Of a DNA stretch of 64,000 bases, positions 27,313 to 35,954 are shown in pieces (position 1 is the stretch's first letter; the number at the start of each line of letters is the position of its first letter). Origin of the DNA: Methanobacterium_D sp040373355 (GTDB lineage Archaea; Methanobacteriota; Methanobacteria; Methanobacteriales; Methanobacteriaceae); NCBI RefSeq assembly GCF_047495555.1, contig NZ_CP166866.1, forward strand, positions 558,001-622,000, read 5' to 3'. Position numbers and translations under genes: made by a program. A model generated the notes under the pieces. It made no database searches. It was given only the letters and a program-made list of their open reading frames with translations, and was not told the DNA's origin.

Positions 27313-27894
27313 ATGAACAAGGAAGAAATTATAAAAAATTTAGTTGATGCTTCACATTACATTAGCAATAGTGGACTTACTCCGGGCAAATCAGGCAATA
27401 TAAGCTGTAGATTTTATGAAGATGGAGTTTCGAAGGTAGCTATTACAAAAAGTGAGATTTCTAAAGGAATGGTTGAGACTAATGACATTGTAATAGTGGA
27501 CATGGATGGAAATACCCTTGAAGGAGAAGGTAAACCCTCTTCTGAAACTTTTTTGCATCTTGGAATTTACAATGAAAGAAATGACATAAATGCAGTAGTT
27601 CATACCCATTCACCCTATGCAGCAGGATTTTCAATGTCAGAGAAGGAATTAAAAAGATTAGAAGGCTTTGGTAAGATCGAGAATCCCTATATCAGTTCAG
27701 TAAAATATTCAAAGCCAGGAAGCAGCGAACTTGCAAAGGATACAGCAGATATAATGAAAAGCGAAGATGCTGTAATTTTGAAAAACCACGGTGTGGTTGC
27801 TGCGGGTATAAGCCTTGATGAGGCAACTTTACTTGCTCAATTTATAGAAGATATAGCTAAAACACAGTTTGTAGCTCATATTTTAAACTTATAG
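27313..27894 (+). CDS. fucA: Class II aldolase (fuculose-1-phosphate aldolase type)
   Basis: A 193-residue zinc-dependent aldolase. Seen: GLTPGKSGNISCRF for the phosphate-binding loop, THSPYAAGFS with two metal His residues near 98-100 preceded by the general acid/base region SSETFLHLGIY, and KNHGVVAAG with the third metal His near 157. In Methanocaldococcus the homologous fuculose-1-phosphate aldolase makes lactaldehyde, a precursor of the lactyl group of coenzyme F420, so a role in F420 synthesis is plausible here. It could also be another class-II aldolase/adducin member. It lies 66 bp after polB on the same strand. Confidence 0.85.
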   Translation: MNKEEIIKNLVDASHYISNSGLTPGKSGNISCRFYEDGVSKVAITKSEISKGMVETNDIVIVDMDGNTLEGEGKPSSETFLHLGIYNERNDINAVVHTHSPYAAGFSMSEKELKRLEGFGKIENPYISSVKYSKPGSSELAKDTADIMKSEDAVILKNHGVVAAGISLDEATLLAQFIEDIAKTQFVAHILNL

Positions 27895-28047
27895 ATTCCC
27901 TTTAATAAAAAATGATCTAAATTGTTATATGTACTATTAAGAGTTTAAAAATAACTAAAATTAGAAATAGAAGAAAGAATTTTGAAATATCAGCATTTGC
28001 TGATAATTACATTTTAAAATAATTTATATTAGAAATTAAAATTTATT

Positions 28048-28302
28048 TTAGTCTCTAACAGACTCTAATTCACTTAAAACATTCCATATAAGTGTCCTTG
28101 CATGTATAGGAATGTTAGGATCATTACTAATTTCATCAAGAATTGAAATTACAGTACTTGCACGAACTGTAGGATCGTCATCATCCTTATCCAGAATCTC
28201 CTTTGATTCTTCTGCAGCTCTTCTAATGTTACGAGGTACGCTTGTATCTCCCATTATGTGCTGTAATATTTCATTAACTCGACCAAATGACTCTTCATTC
28301 AT
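28048..28302 (-). CDS. UPF0147 family protein
   Basis: This 84-residue helical protein matches the archaeal UPF0147 family from end to end: VNEILQHIMGDTSVPRNIRRAAEESKEIL, then DDDDPTVRASTVISILDEISNDPNIPIHARTLIW. Two similar helical halves can be seen, each with a D-x-(S/N)-(V/I)-P turn (DTSVPRNIRRA and DPNIPIHART), so the fold may be an internal duplication. The function is unknown but the family is widespread in archaea. GGAGGTTTT precedes the ATG. It is monocistronic and convergent with fucA. Confidence 0.93.
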   Translation of the reverse strand: MNEESFGRVNEILQHIMGDTSVPRNIRRAAEESKEILDKDDDDPTVRASTVISILDEISNDPNIPIHARTLIWNVLSELESVRD

Positions 28303-28526
28303 AATAAAACCTCCATAATAATCAAACTAAATAATGTATAAAATAGTCTAACTATTATGTTTTATATTTTATAAACTAAAAACCTTTTGGTATAAAATCA
28401 AGTTTCACCAATTAAAAGAATTTCAAATATTAAATTAAAATATCATGCATTTTAATTTTATTAAATCTAATTATCAATATTTTATAAAATTTTTTCTGAT
28501 CTTCAAATATATCTTAATTAAGAAAT

Positions 28527-29516
28527 CTAATCATTAGAAGACACTGCTACTGCAATTGTAACGCCATCATATGATGTTTTTTTAAATATTAACCTTGAAT
28601 TTTCTCCTGCTGCAATTAATGCTGCAGGCTCACAAACTCCGGGAATATAGAATTTTTTGTAAACAAATACAGAAGAAGATAAAGAAGCATTTTTTAACCT
28701 TTTAATTTCATCAATTTTAACTATTTCAAGCGGAACTTCTAAATTTGACGCTGTTTCAATTATACCGGCTTCATTCTCCTTAATTTCTGCCGTTGATATT
28801 GCATTAATCCTTTCGAGAGGTAAATCAAGTAATTTCATTGCTTCAAAAATAGCTTTCTGCACTTTATCCGTTTTTATTCCTTTACGAGCTCCAATACCTA
28901 CAACCAGCTTTTTAGGTTTTAAAATAATTGATACATCATTAAAGCGTGCTTTTAGTTCATTTAATGATTTACGCTTATTATAAGAACCTCTAACCATTGG
29001 ATCTTCAAAAATAAATTCATATTCTGGTGGAACAAATAAATCGACTTTATTTTCGATTAAAGCTGAATTAATGGCCTTAATCTTTTTAAAATCATCGATA
29101 TCCATGTGATATTTTCGAGCCAATACATCAATTCCTATTTTTCCATGAGTATCAGTTGCTGTTGTTATAACTGGTTCAGCACCACAAATCTGCGCAATTT
29201 TAAGTGCAATTCCGTTTGCACCACCAAAATGCCCTGAAAGCAAGCTAATAACATATTTACCCTGATCATCCATAACCAGAACTGCAGGATCTTCTCCCTT
29301 ATTTTTTATAAGGCCACAAATGTTTCTTACCATAATTCCTGTTGCCATTATGCCAATTATACAATCAAAGTATCCAATGTGCTCACTTAAGACTTTTTTA
29401 ACGTTTTTATTGAATGTTTCAACTGAAAATACTGTAGGATCTCCATCCAAATTTTCTTTAAGTTTTAAAGCGAGTTTCCTTGCATCCTCAGTTATTGTAA
29501 TTATGGCTGTTTTCAT
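28527..29516 (-). CDS. cbiG: Cobalt-precorrin-5A hydrolase
   Basis: CbiG opens the delta-lactone of cobalt-precorrin-5A and releases acetaldehyde in anaerobic cobamide synthesis. The 329-residue protein shows the three-part layout: an N-terminal domain (MKTAIITITEDARKLALKL), a middle part with IIGIMATGIMVRNICGLIKNKGEDPAVLVMD and SLLSGHFGGANGIA (family signatures), and a C-terminal domain beginning LVVGIGARKGI with the EPAALIAAG motif near the end. GAGGTAAATT precedes the ATG. Together with cbiH, cbiB and cobT-like genes in this window it shows that the organism makes its own corrinoid. Confidence 0.93.
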   Translation of the reverse strand: MKTAIITITEDARKLALKLKENLDGDPTVFSVETFNKNVKKVLSEHIGYFDCIIGIMATGIMVRNICGLIKNKGEDPAVLVMDDQGKYVISLLSGHFGGANGIALKIAQICGAEPVITTATDTHGKIGIDVLARKYHMDIDDFKKIKAINSALIENKVDLFVPPEYEFIFEDPMVRGSYNKRKSLNELKARFNDVSIILKPKKLVVGIGARKGIKTDKVQKAIFEAMKLLDLPLERINAISTAEIKENEAGIIETASNLEVPLEIVKIDEIKRLKNASLSSSVFVYKKFYIPGVCEPAALIAAGENSRLIFKKTSYDGVTIAVAVSSND

Positions 29517-29772
29517 AATTTACCTCAAAAATTCTACAATTATAAAATACTACGAAAAATCTTCGTTATTTCTTTATTTAGATCGTATTTAGTGTATAAT
29601 ACTCTAATTATTTGTAATTTCTTAACTTGATGACTAAATGTCAATTTTATACTATTTAAAATATTTAACATGATGAAGAGGAATTCAAAATTGTATATCT
29701 CAAATTATAAAACAAATTGAGATATTATTTTATTATAACTATATTTTAAATTTCATCTAATTCGTGCTATCC

Positions 29773-29988
29773 TTAATTGGTCTCGTCACTTTTATATTCT
29801 AAAATATCTCCAGGCTGACAGTCTAAAGCATCGCAAATCTTCGCTAAAGTTGAAAATCGAATTGCTTTTGCCTTTCCATTTTTTAATATAGAAATATTGG
29901 CCATCGTTATTCCAACTCTTTCTGATAGTTCAGTGACGCTCATTTTCCGTTTAGCCAACATCACATCAATATTAATTATAATCCCCAT
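29773..29988 (-). CDS. Small XRE-family (YozG-like) HTH regulator
   Basis: A 71-residue stand-alone Cro/CI helix-turn-helix: MLAKRKMSVTELSERVGITMANISILKNGKAKAIRFSTLAKICDALDCQPGDILEY. Recognition helix residues are ITMANISILKNG. This small type is often found after a membrane-protein gene of the DUF2975 family, as here: the upstream gene stops 9 bp before this ATG, and the GAGGAAA ribosome site overlaps its end, so the two are translationally coupled. It probably regulates its own operon. A second cassette of the same design (membrane protein then XRE) is at 50355-51134. Confidence 0.9.
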   Translation of the reverse strand: MGIIINIDVMLAKRKMSVTELSERVGITMANISILKNGKAKAIRFSTLAKICDALDCQPGDILEYKSDETN

Positions 29989-29997
29989 GTTATTTCC

Positions 29998-30474
29998 TCA
30001 GACCGTTAAATCGTTTTCTGTTTTAATATTAATAGCATCTTGCAGAAGCCTCTGAAGAATAGCCGCAAAGGTTGCTATCACAACTGGCGCAGATGTAATA
30101 GCTAATCCAACTAGTATAAGACCTGGGGCATCGGTTTTATCTGCAATTAAATATACAATTGGCATGCCTATAACATACAAAATACTGATTATGATTGCAC
30201 TATATTTTATGTTCTTTAAAGCATTTACGGATAAATTAGAAAAAGCTTTATTCTTGTCAATGAAGTTTAAAAGTTTTAAAGTCTGATAAAGAGCAAAGAA
30301 AAACGGAATCGCCGGTATAATTAAACCCAGTAAAATAACAAATTGTGAATACATTAATTCTCCCTCTATCAATCTATTTGCAAACCAATACGCACCAATT
30401 ATCCATAAAGCAAATACCGTTATCCCCATAATAAAAATAAGTCCTCTTAAAAAAATTGTTGATTCTCCTTTCAT
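29998..30474 (-). CDS. DUF2975 family membrane protein
   Basis: A 158-residue protein with four hydrophobic spans in the order expected for DUF2975: an N-terminal pair (LIFIMGITVFALWIIGAYWFA and FVILLGLIIPAIPFFFALYQTLKLL), a loop with FIDKNKAFSNLSVNALKNIKYSAI that is the family signature, and two more spans. Function is unknown. It is co-transcribed with the YozG-like regulator that follows. GAGGTG precedes the ATG. Upstream, AATATATTG and CAATATATT (30493-30501, 30528-30536) form an inverted repeat that might be an operator. Confidence 0.85.
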   Translation of the reverse strand: MKGESTIFLRGLIFIMGITVFALWIIGAYWFANRLIEGELMYSQFVILLGLIIPAIPFFFALYQTLKLLNFIDKNKAFSNLSVNALKNIKYSAIIISILYVIGMPIVYLIADKTDAPGLILVGLAITSAPVVIATFAAILQRLLQDAINIKTENDLTV

Positions 30475-31027
30475 AATACAAACACCTCAATTAATATATT
30501 GATCATAGCATATTATTTATCGTTTTACAATATATTTTTATTGTTATTATGCAGGCATTATACAAATAGTTTTTAGATTATCAAATGGAATATATGGATT
30601 AGCCTGCAAAGAGTAACTTTCAAGATTATTATATGATTGCTCTTCAAGGATCTTAATTGAGTTCGTCAAAAATTAACCCTAAAATGTATAAAATCAATGT
30701 TAAAATAAAGATAAATTATGGCTATTTCCTGATTTAAAGAGATTAATAATTAGTCTAAAAAATAATTTATTTATGAACACGCACCTTTTAGTTGCGGTTT
30801 ATTCATCTATTCACTTCAGAGACTACAAAATTTATAAATATTTTCATGTTTATAAATTAATGATTAGTATGTATTAAACTTCTCTGATATCAATTAATAG
30901 CTATATTTACATTAGTATAATATCAAAAATTCTATTATAAAAGCTTATTAGATGATACTAGTATTTAATATTCTTTAATTTGTTAGAATAACCATACTCA
31001 TATCTTATTTAGTCTTGGAGAATAAAA
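30475..31027. other. Intergenic region with inverted repeat and a possible gene remnant
   Basis: About 550 bp between the DUF2975 and trkA starts. An inverted repeat AATATATTG/CAATATATT (30493-30536) is close to the DUF2975 promoter. On the minus strand, 30547-30669 keeps about 40 sense codons with protein-like composition (ending NPYIPFDNLKTICIMPA) but has stops upstream and no good start, so it may be the remnant of a lost gene. The remainder is AT-rich and shows nothing. Confidence 0.35.
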
Positions 31028-31678
31028 ATGTATATAGTTATACTTGGTGGTGGAAGAGTAGGCCTAAATCTTGCTTCTTATTTGATTTCGGATGATCAAG
31101 ATGTTACTTTAATTGAATATGACGAAGACCTATGTAGAAAAGCTGCTGAGGAATTAGACGCACTTATTATATGTGGAAGCGGTACAGACAGCAAAACGCT
31201 GAATAATGCAAATATAGAAGATGCAGATGTCTTTGTTGCAGCCACAGGAAACGATGAGGTAAACCTACTTTCGTGTATTCTGGTAAAAGGTTATGGTGTA
31301 CCTAAAGTTATAGCCAGATTGAGTGACTATAACCATTCAAAAGCTTTTAAAAAAGCAGGTATTGATTTTGCAATAAGTCCTGAACTTACAGCAGCAAGTT
31401 ATCTTGAAAAGATTATTTTAAGGCCAAAAATTGCTGATTTAGTAGTTTTAGGAAAGGGTGATGCTGAACTTCTTGATATAACTGTCACCAATAAATCAGT
31501 AATAGGTCAGCGAATAGGTGATTTAAGCCCAAACAAGGATTATATAATAGTTGCAGTTTATGAAAATGGAAATATAACCATTCCAATGCAGGAAGATATT
31601 TTAAAGGAAGGCTTTAAAATTTCAATTCTTTCAAAAACAGATGCAATTCAAGACATAATCAATTTATTTACCGCATAA
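31028..31678 (+). CDS. trkA: TrkA-type potassium uptake regulator (RCK domains)
   Basis: A 216-residue cytoplasmic gating subunit for Trk/Ktr-type K+ transport. The N-terminal RCK_N Rossmann domain starts MYIVILGGGRVGLNLASYL, the NAD(H)-binding loop, with the acidic LIEYDEDLC at the end of strand 2 and CGSGTDSKTLNNANIEDADVFVAATGNDEVN. The C-terminal ~75 residues (GDAELLDITVTNKSVIGQRIGDLSPNKDYIIVAVYE) are an RCK_C ligand-binding domain. GGAGAATAAAA precedes the ATG. No trkH/ktrB transporter gene is adjacent, so its partner is elsewhere. It is convergent with cbiB. Confidence 0.93.
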   Translation: MYIVILGGGRVGLNLASYLISDDQDVTLIEYDEDLCRKAAEELDALIICGSGTDSKTLNNANIEDADVFVAATGNDEVNLLSCILVKGYGVPKVIARLSDYNHSKAFKKAGIDFAISPELTAASYLEKIILRPKIADLVVLGKGDAELLDITVTNKSVIGQRIGDLSPNKDYIIVAVYENGNITIPMQEDILKEGFKISILSKTDAIQDIINLFTA

Positions 31679-31739
31679 TACATTATATTACAAATGTATA
31701 TCTTCTAAATGAGAGTTCAATGTTCTTAGTTTATTGATT

Positions 31740-32744
31740 CTAAATTATGATTATTTTTATTAAATAAATGATAAATCCATAGAAAATAAATGAAAATATC
31801 AAAAATAAAGTTATTGTAACTTTAGTAAGTAAAACTGCTTCTGAAATTTTATCTGATTTTAAAGGACTTAAATCATCACCAATTTGATAATAACCTGTTT
31901 TTTCAAGTTTTACTTGAAGTGCACCTGCTGCTGCAGCCATAGTAAAACCTGAATTCGGGCTATCTGGCTTTCTCGCGTCTCTTCTCATTATATTATAGGA
32001 ATTTTTCCAGTCCATACGCAGAATTAGTGCACCAATCACGACTAGAATTCCAGTAATCCGTGCAGGCACATAATTCAGGACATCATCGAGCCTTGCAGGA
32101 AACCAGCCTATTTTAATAATCTCAGGCTTTTTATAGCCCACCATGGCATCAAGTGTATTTACAACTCTATAGGCAACTGCTCCTGGAACTCCAAAAATGA
32201 ACGTATAAAAAAGTGGAGCTGTAACTGAATCTGTAATGTTTTCAGTTAATGTTTCTACCGTTGCAGATACTATTTTTTCACTTGATAGCTCTTCTGTATC
32301 CCTACTTACAAGATAAGACATATTTTTTCTTGCAGTATTAATATCAGTATCTAAATCATCTTTTATACCATATGCAGATTTAATGAGGCCTTTAATTGCA
32401 AATGTAGTTGTTAAAATAATTCCTGAAATAAATATGTAAATAAAATAGTTTATTAGTGATAAATCGATGATAACATAAGTTGCAAGTGTAAAAATCATTA
32501 GTAAAACTGTTGTTAATATTAAACCGGAAATTTTACTTCTATAATCAATTAAATAACCCTTCAAAAAATCTATAGATTTCCCAATCCAGACTACAGGATG
32601 TATTTTTGATGGAAATTCTCCAAATAAGATATCAAGAGCTAAAGCTATTATGATTATAAATAAAATACCTTGAGGAATGGTATTATATTCTAAAAACAAA
32701 AAATTAGCTAAATTATTTAGTAAAATCGCTGGCTCAATGATCAT
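31740..32744 (-). CDS. cbiB: Adenosylcobinamide-phosphate synthase CbiB
   Basis: CbiB (CobD in aerobes) attaches aminopropanol phosphate to adenosylcobyric acid at the membrane. The 334-residue protein has four or more spans and the family motifs: DILFGEFPSKIHPVVWIGKSI near the N-terminus, SYLVSRDTEELSSEKIVSATVETLTENITDSVTAPLFY, then GAVAYRVVNTLDAMVGYK, and DARKPDSPNSGFTMAAAAGAL. AAGGGAT precedes the ATG. It is not next to other cobamide genes. Complete motifs suggest a working enzyme. Confidence 0.94.
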   Translation of the reverse strand: MIIEPAILLNNLANFLFLEYNTIPQGILFIIIIALALDILFGEFPSKIHPVVWIGKSIDFLKGYLIDYRSKISGLILTTVLLMIFTLATYVIIDLSLINYFIYIFISGIILTTTFAIKGLIKSAYGIKDDLDTDINTARKNMSYLVSRDTEELSSEKIVSATVETLTENITDSVTAPLFYTFIFGVPGAVAYRVVNTLDAMVGYKKPEIIKIGWFPARLDDVLNYVPARITGILVVIGALILRMDWKNSYNIMRRDARKPDSPNSGFTMAAAAGALQVKLEKTGYYQIGDDLSPLKSDKISEAVLLTKVTITLFLIFSFIFYGFIIYLIKIIII

Positions 32745-32896
32745 AAAATCCCTTACTGATAATAGATTAAAATCAAAATTCTAGAATTATATTTTAGATA
32801 ATTAATTTGAATTTGTTTTCCTAAAAATTATTTAATCAGCATGACTAATATATTAACTGTTAATAAAATAGTTACATTTGAAGTATAGGTGTTAAA

Positions 32897-33382
32897 ATGT
32901 CCAAAATAGAAAATAGGATTCAAAAATGGCTCTCGGATGAGGGTCTTTTCAGGCAGAAGGTCCCTGATGACAATGCAAATTTTCATTTTATAATTAATTA
33001 CCCTGAAGACCATGTTTTAGACGTGGTTCAGCCTAAAGGCAAAGATGACATGATATTAATAGCATGTGCTACTAACGTAAGTCCAGAACATCAAACGGAA
33101 TTAAAAAAATTGAGCAACGAAAAAAGAGAAGAATTTATGTGGGATTTCAGATTTCTTTTAAATAACCACTTCGTTGATTTCCAGTTACACCATCCAGAAA
33201 ACATTTTGCAAAGCTTTCTCATTACAGATGAAATATTTGAAGATGGTTTAAGCAAGGACAGATTGATTTCCACTGTAAAGAAAATATTCCGTGCCAAACT
33301 CCAGGGGATATGGAAAATACAAATGGATTTTGGAGTTCATGAAGAAAGATCCAACAGTCCCCATGATAACATGTACGTTTAA
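32897..33382 (+). CDS. DUF2299 family protein
   Basis: A 161-residue soluble protein matching the archaeal DUF2299 family: KWLSDEGLFRQKVPDDNANFHFIINYPEDHVLDVVQPKGKDDMILI near the start and the alpha/beta pattern typical of type III secretion chaperone-like folds afterwards. The function is unknown. AGGTG precedes the ATG. It is the last gene before the replication origin; its stop marks the left border of a 2.5-kb gene-free region. Confidence 0.85.
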   Translation: MSKIENRIQKWLSDEGLFRQKVPDDNANFHFIINYPEDHVLDVVQPKGKDDMILIACATNVSPEHQTELKKLSNEKREEFMWDFRFLLNNHFVDFQLHHPENILQSFLITDEIFEDGLSKDRLISTVKKIFRAKLQGIWKIQMDFGVHEERSNSPHDNMYV

Positions 33383-33619
33383 AGAAAGATTATTTCCATT
33401 TAACAATATTTCTGTAAATAGATGATGTCTAATGTAAGTAAGGATATAGAACTAGTTTATACTAAATATATTTTTAAATTTTATTTTTCAATTTTTTACT
33501 AGAATAAGCCATTTTTTTTCTCTAATTAATGAAATTAATTCATTATTCTATTTTTAGCTTTTTTAATGTATTTATCATTTCTCTAAATTGTAATACTTTT
33601 TATCAATTTAAGAGATAAA

Positions 33620-34457
33620 TTTCAAGTGTAACATAAATTTAGTAGATCAATTTCAAAAAATTAGTAAGAAAGACATACATTTCAAGTGTAAATGAAAAAT
33701 ATGAAATAAAAATTAATTTTTTAGTATTTAGAGGCCATCAATTACACATTTTCAGTCAAAAATATTAATTTCATTACTCTATTTTTAAATTATATATCTT
33801 TTTAAAACTGTTTAAAGTTTGATTATATTTATTATTAGCTTCTTTTTGTAAAATAAATGTATTTGAAAAGTACTTGTAAGATCATAGTTTAAACTACAAT
33901 TAGATATTCTAAAGTTTTTTGAATAAGCAGTATTTTATTGAATATATTTTGTATTCTTTTGAATTCAGCTGACAGGTTGAATGTAATCAAAAACTCAATA
34001 CATTAACTAAATTTTATTCATTAGTCATAATGAATTATAAAATTAGTAATTAGTATATCTATACTATAATTTTAGAATAGATAGTAAATTTGATTTAATT
34101 TTTTAATTGAGCTTAATATAGGTCATTATATAAATTAGATAACTAAACATAGATCCTGTTAAGAACTAGTCTAAAAGCTCTTTATAATTAATATTTTACA
34201 CTTGAAACATTCCAAAATACAAAATAATAGACAATAATAAGCTTAATAGTCATAAATATCTCAGTTGATGACTGAAGAATCTCTTTAAGTCCTTAATTTA
34301 ATATTTTAAGTGATATCATAGAATATACAACTTCCTGTAAATTTAATGTTACTATATTGCTACAATCTAAAACTACTTGATATTTTATAGAATTTCAGAA
34401 AAAATTTTATTGTTACAGTTGAAATGCATGTCTTTTGAAATTAATTTACACTTGAAT
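33620..34457. repeat. Distal mini-ORB copies (five boxes)
   Basis: Left-hand boxes: 33620-33631 and 33680-33691 read TTTCAAGTGTAA (reverse), 34196-34207 is an exact forward box, 34413-34424 has one change (TTACAGTTGAAA) and 34446-34457 has one change at its end. The copies at 33680 and 34413 also keep the 3' extension (ATGTATGTCT and ATGCATGTCT). A weak reverse match lies at 34751. Confidence 0.8.
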
Positions 34458-35163
34458 TAGTTCTTAATAATCTATATTTAAGCTTAAATTTATTGATAAT
34501 AATTGTAAATCACTTAATAAACTAAAAAAAATGTGAATCATTGTTTTAGATTAATTTAAAAATATAGTAAAATTAAATGAATATCAGATAGATTTAGTTA
34601 TTCAAGTAATTGATTTTTTTAGATTAAAGAGTTTAAATGTTTATTTTTGTTTAAATTAATTAAAATTTAAAATTTCAACTATAAATTAGCAAAATAAGGA
34701 ACATTTAACTTCTATTTCATTTAATTATTGATTAAATATATGAAGTTATATTTCAAGTGATATAAAGTACTTTAAGATTTATAGTAGTTATGTTATAAAA
34801 TTTATGATTTTAAAATATAAGTTCCATGCCTTAAAACTTAAAAAGGGCATTTATATGTAATTTTAAGATTTAAAGATCTAAAAATGTATCATTGTATCTG
34901 TTAATTATCTAAAGTTATATTATTTAAATAAAATTTATAGAGATGTTTACTAAAAATTCAATTACTTAATTTTTAGCCATTTAGCAGGACTTGAAAACTA
35001 AATAAAGCTTAATTAAAAATGTTTTGGTAGCTGAAATAAAGATCATTAACAAAATTATAAGTTAATTGAAGCATAGTTCAAATTGTCTATTTTAAACATA
35101 ATTGAATTTGAATTATTTACACTCTGTTTATGTTTTAATAATTCTAATTAAATTTGTTTTAGA

Positions 35164-35881
35164 TACACTTGAAGTTGAAGTAAATCTATTCTAGTTTTTA
35201 TGGTAATAATAAATTCAATTTACACTTGAAATTGTTATCAATAACTTAACTAATTTTTTCTCTATTTTACACTTGAAATATATGTCCAATTTTTGATATT
35301 AAACCACGAAATGAACTAATTTATCCAACGACTTTTTGATGGTTACACTTGAAATATAAATAAAAAAAATAATTGATTTAAAATATATTTTTACACTTGA
35401 AATAATAGTTTTAATTTGATATTGCAAATGATTTTTAGTTACACTTGAAATGGATGTCTCAATATATCAAAAAAATAACATGTTTTATAATCTTCCTTTA
35501 GATTTATAAATATATTATAAATATTATTATATGATATGATAGATCAATATTGCTTTTTAATAGATTAAACTACATTTAAGCAGTTTTAAAAAAATAATAT
35601 TTTTAATGTTAATATTTTTGTTTAGAATATGTAATATAAAACAAGAATTATATAGTGAAATTGCGTTTTACACTTGAAATGGATGTCTCATAATAGAATG
35701 AAAAAATTTTGGAATTCTATTATTTTTACACTTGAAATGGATGTCTTATTCTGTGAAAATGTAATATTAATTTTCAAAATATTATTATTTTTACACTTGA
35801 AATGCACCTCTCTGTTTGAACATTTATATTGTTTGAAAACAATGTATAGACGGAGAAACATTTCAAGTGTTTCAAGTGTAA
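35164..35881. repeat. Dense mini-ORB cluster next to cdc6
   Basis: Boxes start at 35164 (imperfect), 35222, 35269, 35343, 35391, 35439, 35668, 35726 and 35791 (all forward), then a reverse overlapping pair at 35861 and 35870. The start-to-start distances 47, 74, 48, 48 suggest a preferred ~48-bp spacing. The copies at 35439, 35668 and 35726 share ATGGATGTCT right after the core. The opposite orientation of the last pair could set the direction of the origin. Confidence 0.88.
35461..35660. other. Candidate DNA unwinding element
   Basis: This 200-bp stretch between the boxes at 35439 and 35668 has only 27 G/C bases by hand count (about 13-14 %), and long runs such as ATTTATAAATATATTATAA. It is the longest box-free part of the dense cluster. 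Easy melting between ORB groups is what a DUE needs; its role is inferred. Confidence 0.5.
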
Positions 35882-35954
35882 CTTGTTTCTCTTTACAACT
35901 TTGAAGTATATTATTTGATTATAAATGCTTCCATAATGATGATGAGTGGATAGA

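Larger units (their letters stand above)
33383..35954. other. Replication origin (oriC) upstream of orc1/cdc6
   Basis: A 2.5-kb gene-free, very AT-rich region leads into orc1/cdc6. It contains 12 exact copies of TTACACTTGAAA (either strand) and five near copies. This 12-mer is the core of the mini origin recognition box (mini-ORB) known to bind Cdc6-1 in Methanothermobacter thermautotrophicus. Reverse-oriented copies start at 33620 and 33680; forward copies at 34196, 35222, 35269, 35343, 35391, 35439, 35668, 35726 and 35791; a reverse one at 35870. The motif was not noticed elsewhere in the window apart from imperfect matches in genes. Adjacent cdc6 is the classical archaeal layout. Some short frames here are products of the repeats. 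Confidence 0.92.

Noticed and set aside
33620..35881. Repeats that might be a CRISPR array
   Set aside because: The repeat is only 12 bp, occurs in both orientations and with irregular spacing, and lies by cdc6; it is an origin box array. No cas genes are present.
35674..35904. 76-residue frame inside the origin
   Set aside because: Its recurring LEMDVL/LKCT residues are just translations of the mini-ORB repeats; no ribosome site and low complexity.
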